The translations under genes and the position numbers were made by a program. Of a stretch of DNA of 64,000 bases, positions 58,400 to 64,000 are shown piece after piece. Position 1 is the stretch's first letter. Each line of letters begins with the position of its first letter. Source of the DNA: Tigriopus japonicus (taxonomy: Eukaryota > Arthropoda > Copepoda > Harpacticoida > Harpacticidae); contig JAAGOF010000096.1 of the NCBI GenBank assembly GCA_010645155.1, positions 600,603 through 664,602 of the forward strand. Direction: 5' to 3'. The notes beneath the pieces are model-generated. The model saw nothing but the letters and a program-made list of their open reading frames with translations. It was not told where the DNA came from and did no database searches.

Positions 58400-58426
58400 A
58401 CCATCGCTCTCTCTCTCTCTCTCGTG
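58400..58426. repeat. CT dinucleotide microsatellite
   Basis: A CTCTCTCTCTCTCTCT run follows the gypsy remnant; an AT-rich run (TATATATAAATATATG) follows at about 58474. Confidence 0.8.
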
Positions 58427-58679
58427 ACTTTGGAAAAAACAAAATTCGGGTGTTCGTGATTTGTAAAAGGAATATTATATATAAATATATGAAAACACGA
58501 CAGTTAGTAGTGGGTCACGGATTGTTTGTTCCCACTTTTTTTGCCTCCGTGGTCTAGTGTCAGCACACTGTTTTTGGTGGGAAATTTGAACCTCTTCATT
58601 TGCCCTATTGTGGGTTTTAGCCATACCATGACCACTTGTAATCCCTGTCGATTCAATCGATTTCATCAACCTGGATCCA

Positions 58680-58861
58680 AGCCAGGCTTAAGCTCCACCC
58701 ACGACGTTTGGCGCCAATCGTTGCGTTGTCAAACAACTCCAGTCACATACTACTGTACGTACAGCGGTCCGCCGGCGAATCCAGTCAGGAGCCGTCAACA
58801 ACTGATCCCTCGCCCTCTCAATCCAAGAACCGGCGTGTGCAGGCTGAATAAGGAGAGCTAG
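58680..58861 (+). pseudogene. Copy of the 117-aa module upstream of the 198-aa ORF
   Basis: Shared words with 39690-39960 (minus strand) include CCTGGATCCAA, CTTAAGCTCCA, CCAGTCACA, GATCCCTCGCCCTCTCAAT and AAGAACCGGCGTG. The reading frame differs and stops early at 58861. It precedes the 198-aa ORF by about 170 bp in the same orientation. Confidence 0.55.
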
Positions 58862-59033
58862 AAGACGCCACGCCGGTCAGCACGAACAAAGAAGACCAGA
58901 AATTAGCAAACGTTTGTTTGGTTGACCATTGGACTTGAAAGAGGCATCATTCAACAATTATCTCCCACACCGTCAACGTCTGATTGGCATTATCCGAATT
59001 TGGCTAACAAGGATCGATCTTCTGTCCCAAGTA

Positions 59034-59630
59034 ATGGCTCCATCCAATGCCCGGATTGCATTGTCCCAAGGTCAAGTACCAATCCAAGATCGCCGGCCTC
59101 TTCAACAAGAATCGAGGTCGATCAAACGACCACACCCAACCACCAGCCTTTCTGAAGGCTCACTGGACTTGCTAGCCATGATGCAAGCAGCTCATCGGAC
59201 CCACGATGATGTCTTTGGGCAAGCCGCCAAGAGACGCCGAATGAAGACGCAAAAAGAGATCACCGAGCAAAGAGAGGCCGAGAAACAAAACAACAAGGAG
59301 AACCAGGACACGGCCAAGAGTCAATCACGCCTTCCATGTTCTAAGCCTGATCCAAAACAGCCTCACCAGCCGCCAAATACCACCAAGCGGGAGGAGATAC
59401 TTCCTGATCTCGTCGAGGAGTCTCCTAGCGTTCAAGATTGGACGCTTTTGGCTCATCGGGACGTTGACTGCACTCTTCCTCAATGCCGAGGTTGCGCCAA
59501 AGCCATGGCCAAGAGAATTCGGTCGGTTTTGGGCAATCAATGGACCAAAGATGTCACCTTTCGAGATGGTTCAGACCTGCTGCTAGACCTTCAACGACTG
59601 CTCTTTCAAGTACCCGGATACAGCAACTAA
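59034..59630 (+). CDS. Hypothetical 198-aa protein, paralogue of the 422-aa ORF
   Basis: Intronless; the ATG at 59034 is chosen because MAPSNAR aligns with MAPANSR of the 422-aa ORF (the frame itself is open from 58929). It contains EGSLDLLAMMQAAHRTHDDV, AAKRRRMKTQKEITEQREAE, NNKENQD (KEN at 88-90), and a C-terminal domain with CTLPQCRGCAKAMAKRIRS, LGNQWTKDVTF and a leucine-rich end, all closely matching the larger protein. The Gln/Pro/Ser repeat region with GPSMPSL motifs is absent. Conserved ends with a variable middle suggest selection on both terminal domains. Unknown function; probably nuclear from the basic cluster. Confidence 0.75.
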   Translation: MAPSNARIALSQGQVPIQDRRPLQQESRSIKRPHPTTSLSEGSLDLLAMMQAAHRTHDDVFGQAAKRRRMKTQKEITEQREAEKQNNKENQDTAKSQSRLPCSKPDPKQPHQPPNTTKREEILPDLVEESPSVQDWTLLAHRDVDCTLPQCRGCAKAMAKRIRSVLGNQWTKDVTFRDGSDLLLDLQRLLFQVPGYSN

Positions 59631-59898
59631 ATGGTTGCTGGGATGTCCTGTCTTGAACTGCTTCATTTGTTATGTTAATTAATCTGTGATATCCCTTACT
59701 CTTAGTCATTTCTGTTATACACATCGATTTGCTCATAAGATTTAACAAATTTCCATTGAATGTTTGTTTGATGGTTGTCAATGCTTGTCTTTGTTCAAAA
59801 TATACAACTTTTCCAACGTCAAGACGGTTTGTTTTTAGTTTTATTTGTAGCCTTGGATCCCGGAATTGCTTTTTCGTTGTATTGAAATGGGATTTTGA

Positions 59899-60879
59899 AT
59901 GAAACTCGAGCCAAGAGGAAATAGGTCAAATGATATTGCGTATGATCTATCTACTTCGTTTTCGAATAGTTTCGACATGTCGCTGAATGCAGTTAATTCC
60001 AGTGACGTTCAAATAGTCACCAAAGACCAACAAAACGAATCCTTGGTGATTGAAGCTCCAAGGCTGTTTTGGCAAGACGCAGAAATCACAACGAAAGGTA
60101 AGAATACCATTCTCAAGGATTCCATTATGGATGGCTTCCGAACTTTGGTCTTCTTCTGCCACAAAAATTTCTCTCCCGATCAGAAAGTCAAAATTCAGTC
60201 ACTTCTCGACTCAAACCCTTTGGTGCCCACTTTGAATGGGATCCCAGTAAATGGGGAAAAGAGTGGGTCTGGTGAGATGGTAGAGCACTCTGAAACGGAA
60301 ACTGGCCAAGTTAAAGCGCCCCCCTCAAGTGATTTACTAGAGGAATTTATCGATGAGAAAATTCTAAACGACGAAAAAACGTTGAAAAGGAAGGATACGG
60401 GTCTTCCAAAATGCCATTTCCATTCTCTAGGTAAATGTAACCGAGGTGCCAAGTGCCGATTTGTCCCTGGCCCCCTTTGTATGAAGTTCAAACGTTTTGG
60501 ACCATTTAAAGGAGGGTGCAAGAAAGGGGATGCATGCAAATATCGTCAAGTTATCCTGTGTCCACGAGCGTTAAAAAACGTGGCCTGTCGCTTAAAGGAG
60601 TGTAAACATGGCTATCATGTGAGGCCTCCGACCAGCGAAAAAAATCAAAAACAAAATGAAAACGCAACCGCAACCGCAAAAACAGATCCCGTCGGTTCAG
60701 TAAATAAATCTGACCCAAATGGTCCTTTTTTAGACCTGGTGCAAGACCTTTCTCAGCGTTTGTTGGGTATGGAGCAATCTCTACTCACTCTGCACTCAGA
60801 AATTCGAGTCAGGCCCCTCCCAACCCACCTAACAAGGCAGCCTCTGAACCTTCAACCAATGAGCCAATTTCAATTTTAA
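59899..60879 (+). CDS. LINE ORF1 with CCCH-like zinc fingers (326 aa)
   Basis: This is assigned as ORF1 because it directly precedes an endonuclease ORF. The N-terminal half is not recognisable. At about residues 173-236 there are three cysteine clusters: CHFHSLGKCNRGAKCRFV, CKKGDACKYR and CPRALKNVACRLKECKHGYH. The spacing of the first (C-x7-C-x5-C) and third (C-x8-C-x4-C-x4-H) is of the CCCH type used to bind RNA, unlike the usual CCHC knuckle of LINE ORF1. The final histidine of fingers 1 and 2 is not kept in this copy. A C-terminal helix with LLGMEQSLLTLHSEI follows. The frame is intact. Confidence 0.65.
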   Translation: MKLEPRGNRSNDIAYDLSTSFSNSFDMSLNAVNSSDVQIVTKDQQNESLVIEAPRLFWQDAEITTKGKNTILKDSIMDGFRTLVFFCHKNFSPDQKVKIQSLLDSNPLVPTLNGIPVNGEKSGSGEMVEHSETETGQVKAPPSSDLLEEFIDEKILNDEKTLKRKDTGLPKCHFHSLGKCNRGAKCRFVPGPLCMKFKRFGPFKGGCKKGDACKYRQVILCPRALKNVACRLKECKHGYHVRPPTSEKNQKQNENATATAKTDPVGSVNKSDPNGPFLDLVQDLSQRLLGMEQSLLTLHSEIRVRPLPTHLTRQPLNLQPMSQFQF

Positions 60880-60959
60880 CCTCAAGCTCAAGCTTATCCT
60901 ACCCAACAAATTCAATCACTCGGCCAACTCCCAATGAGCTAAAACATGAAAAACGACTC

Positions 60960-62005
60960 CAAATTCCAACGGACTTAAACATCGTTTACATGAATGCACA
61001 ATCAATCAATAATAAGCATGAGAGAGTTGAGGCTCTGTTAGAAGAAAAAAAGCCCAACATGTTCCTCGTCACTGAAACTTGGGCAAATAGTGAAATCACA
61101 GATCATGAACTCAATTTCTGTGGATCCAAATTGAAAGTCCGCAAGGATAGAACGGACACTAAACGCGTTAGAGGGGGCGGTCTTGCGATTTACGTCAAAA
61201 TAGGAGTCCAAGCAAAGGCTCTTTGCAATCTCCCGCCCTCCGTGGCAGGTACAGTATATCCGTCTATAATCTTGACATTTTTGGTGTCTACAGATCGCCT
61301 AACGCAATCGCAGAAACTAACGAGTCAATCAACAATTTCGTTGCTTCGAGGAAAAATAATTGTCTAATTGTGGGAGATTTCAACTTCCCAGGAATTTGTT
61401 GGCAAGCACTTTATTCGAGCAACAAAATTGAGCAAGACTTTTTAGACTCCCTGGTGTATGCTAATCTATCCCAACTCGTGACAAACTCAACCCACGACAA
61501 GGGGAATGTTTTGGATCTTGCTCTGACCAACTCCCTGGCGCAAATCAAGTGCGTCCAAGTACAAGAAGTGGACAAGATCAGTGACCATTACCCAATCGCA
61601 ATCAACAGCTACTCCTCATGCCCCAAAACTCCTCGATCCACGGAGCTGGTCCCTGACCTAAAAAAGGCTGATTTTAATCAACTTCACCACCTCCTGTCAA
61701 ATCAATTGAAAACGAATTGTGTCATTTCTACCAGACCTTGGATAATGCATCCTTTATGTCAATTCCTATGAGAGTCCGAAGGCAATGCTCGTTGAGACCT
61801 CCTTGGATGTCTGTTCCCTTGCTTACATTAATAAATACAAAGAGAAGGGTTAGACGGCGACTGAAGCATGTGAAGTCGTCACAACTCAGAGAGAGGCTGA
61901 AAGCTCTGTCGATTGTAGTAAAACAGGAAGTCAAAGAGGCAAAAAGGTTGTATGAAACAAACCTTACGATGCCTGGGAACGAAAAACAGTTATATTCTAA
62001 ATAAA
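60960..62005 (+). pseudogene. LINE ORF2 endonuclease fragment, two frameshifts
   Basis: Frame 1 (from about 60975) shows LNIVYMNAQSINNKHERVEA and FLVTETWANSEI; the frame shifts near 61250 to ISVYNLDIFGVYRSPNA, IVGDFNFPGICW and the ISDHYPI block. It shifts again near 61730 to LINTKRRVRRRLKH and EAKRLYETNL, ending at 62004. These are the endonuclease/exonuclease/phosphatase motifs and the following linker of a CR1-like ORF2. No RT remains downstream. Confidence 0.8.
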
Positions 62006-63300
62006 TAGGTTGGTCCCTTTAAAATGCACGGTCATCGTCACACTGGTACATGTTATTTGTTACTGGTTAGCTGATTGTCAGTCTTGAAGCAACATCTGTG
62101 TGCGCGGTGGGATGGACTGTTAAGGTTTTCTTGTGAGATTAATAGTTTTCGAAAGCACAAGCAACTGTATTAGGTAAGTGACTATTTGGTTTAAATCAAT
62201 GGCAGTCTAGCCGGATCCTGAACAAAGCGGCATTTGGGAAGGAAGTATGCAATGGACTTAAAACACGGGGGCACATGGATCATTAGAACATTATCATACT
62301 TCAAGCAATTGGATCGGGGTTTCACGACACATGTCAGATTTCTGTACAGCTATTAATTAACATTCTTTTAAAGTAATTGTGAAATCGAACAATTTTGTGA
62401 TAAATGACGAGTGCTTGGTAATATTGATGTGATAGGAGAATAATCATTTGACACATATTTCGATTTTTCAATTTAGAAGCAATACTTCGTAAAAATGATG
62501 TTTGGAATGGATGTATGAATCAGCTTTTCTATACGGATTTGAAACCAACTTACAAATCATACAAATACAATGCAAGGAGTACGTACCTTGTAATATTAAG
62601 CTTTTGAAAATAAGACCTTTGATTTCCAACATTCTAAAATGTTCTTTCAAGACCAAAAACAAGTCTTTTGCAAGTGTCAGGTCTTTGGAAGGGCACAAAG
62701 TCTCCTTTTTAAATTTTCAATTTAACTCCTACTTCCAAATTTTGGTTTGGCATCTTGCTTAAAAATCCCAATTAGATTTAAAGAACAGATTGGATCAATT
62801 TCACAGTTTGAACATTAAGAATGTTTTGAGTCACTTTAGATTGTCACTTGTATTGTGCAAGAAAAGTGTTACTGTGGGATGATTTTGTAAAACTCTTGAA
62901 TACTTCGTAAAAATTGAGACGGCAACGTATTTTCTAGTTTTGTTCTTGTGGTTGACTCAGCTCATAAACCGGTTTGTGAACGTCGTCATTCTCGTCTTGC
63001 TTTCTTCGGAATCAGAATTCGAGACTGCGCGTCGCCTTTTTCCGACCTTCATTATTGCCCGATACGATTTGTTCGACCTTCAAGAGTGCCCGCGGTTGCT
63101 CTTTTTTGGCCTTCATTACTGCCCTGTTGTCTTTTTTCTTGGCCTTCAATACCGCCCGTGTTGTGAGAGTCAACTGCTTTTGATCGGCTTTTTTCGCTTT
63201 CAATTTCAATTTCAAGCTCGCACAACAATGAGCAACGTTGAGCGAAGGCGGAAATCAATTAGCAAGTCACAAAAAATACGTCGACTTTGGTTATTTAGTG
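62006..63300. other. Unassigned DNA right of the second LINE
   Basis: I see no gene here. At 63010-63200 the minus strand has a lysine-rich, roughly 33-nt repeat (RAVLKAKKKDN, RAVMKAKKEQP, RALLKVEQ) in a 67-codon frame; composition rather than homology is the only support for it. Confidence 0.4.
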
Positions 63301-63304
63301 GGGA

Positions 63305-63741
63305 GTGAGCCAAACGAACGATATTGGCTTATCAAATTTAAGAAGATATCACGAACAGAATCGTGAGAATTAAGTGGGGTCTGAGAAAACGAGTTTGGTT
63401 AAAGGATCTATCTATCTATCCACTCGACCAAACTCTGCTTATTTGCGAAACTCTGATGACTTTTTCAACTGAACATTGGCCAAAACGAATTATTGCTAAT
63501 TTACAAGAGGTCAGCCGATCAATCATCACCAACCATGAAGCCAATATACATTTGTTGCACCAAATCGCATTGGTTTGTATTGGTCGTCAGCAGATGAGGC
63601 GAATAAAAAATGACCAGAAAAGATCTTTGAGTTACTTATATGTTTTTAAAATTGCTATTGATTGGCCAATTCTTTCGGAATGTGCAACATTCATATAATT
63701 CAATAGTGAGCATGTTGCTCACTCACTATTGGAAACCTCTT
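63305..63741. repeat. Arm-family repeat, third copy of the outer arm
   Basis: This matches 57275-57570 in the same orientation and 41572-41960 inverted, including GCCAATATACATTTGTTGCA. It extends beyond the point where the right arm is cut by the gypsy fragment, down to the CTCACTATTGGAAACCTCT terminus. Confidence 0.85.
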
Positions 63742-63761
63742 TTTTCATTCTGAGACGTGTT

Positions 63762-63875
63762 TGTCCGCTCCTAGACGAGGCAGAGGGCGCTTTACATACA
63801 ATATAGAAAGAACAGATTTCAATTCTCCGATCCATCCGTGCATAAAGCGCCCTCTGCCTCATCTAGGTGCGGACA
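63762..63875. mobile_element. Short hairpin element with 34-bp inverted repeats
   Basis: CCTAGACGAGGCAGAGGGCG on the left and CGCCCTCTGCCTCATCTAGG on the right are inverses with two mismatches in 34 bp, separated by about 45 bp. It lies directly outside the end of the third arm copy. Confidence 0.75.
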
Positions 63876-64000
63876 CCAATACGCACTAAACCGTCAATAG
63901 CAGTAACTGCGGTTCCATTCAGCAATAGCAGAACAAAAATTTTAAAGCTTAAATACCAATGATCTGGACGACCAATATTGATATAAAAAAAACACAATCT

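Larger units (their letters stand above)
59899..62005 (+). mobile_element. 5' part of a second LINE, truncated and frameshifted
   Basis: ORF1 (59899-60879) and the endonuclease part of ORF2 (about 60960-62005) are in order, but the reverse transcriptase is missing. It is a different lineage from the 45-kb LINE, with a different ORF1 zinc-finger type. Confidence 0.78.

Noticed and set aside
58543..58620. Possible tRNA (CCGTGGTCTAGTG resembling an A box)
   Set aside because: No pairing acceptor stem and a poor B box; at most a SINE trace.

Overview
The window is animal nuclear DNA. It has spliced genes with short GT-AG introns, arthropod-type proteins and many decayed transposable elements. 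The protein flavour and compact introns suggest a crustacean, possibly a copepod, but I cannot fix the species. No prokaryotic or organellar features are visible.

Three host genes occupy the left half. (1) On the minus strand, bases 63-9324 hold the 5' two thirds of a slowpoke (BK, KCNMA1-type) calcium-activated potassium channel gene, from the start codon into the segment after RCK1. The gene runs off the left edge. It has 14 constitutive exon positions, three of which are multiplied in tandem: three alternative pore/S6 exons of 168 nt, two alternative post-S6 linker exons of 92 nt and two alternative RCK1 exons of 106 nt. If spliced one per cluster, this allows 12 channel forms. One pore exon carries a GFG filter instead of GYG. 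(2) On the minus strand, 19234-22095 is a complete four-exon ELOVL6-type fatty acid elongase (286 aa). (3) On the plus strand, 28285-30378 is a complete three-exon CPSF30/CPSF4 (287 aa) with five CCCH fingers and two zinc knuckles. Between them lie gene-poor stretches holding small inverted-repeat elements, including a 331-bp hAT-type MITE with an exact 8-bp target duplication.

From 31 kb to the right edge the DNA is repeat-rich. It holds a mariner-like element with a single premature stop (31084-32371), a 1.3-kb non-autonomous hAT element with a perfect 8-bp target duplication (33680-34964), and a nearly full LINE with two in-frame TGA codons (45.2-49.7 kb). It also holds a second, frameshifted LINE whose ORF1 carries CCCH-like zinc fingers (59.9-62.0 kb), LINE 3' fragments and a Ty3/gypsy-like integrase remnant.

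The least explained part is a mosaic between 35.5 and 63.7 kb. Very similar inverted arms (41572-42660 plus 50761-52750 against 55050-57570) flank an intronless ORF of 422 aa. Related arm sequence recurs at 35.5-36.5, 38.0-38.5, 40.85-41.35 and 63.3-63.7 kb. Two more intronless ORFs (224 aa at 36827-37501 minus, 198 aa at 59034-59630 plus) share sequence or repeat architecture with the 422-aa ORF, and two of the three sit downstream of copies of the same small module. I read this as a rapidly evolving, repeat-dispersed or ampliconic gene family. It is the best candidate here for something undescribed.
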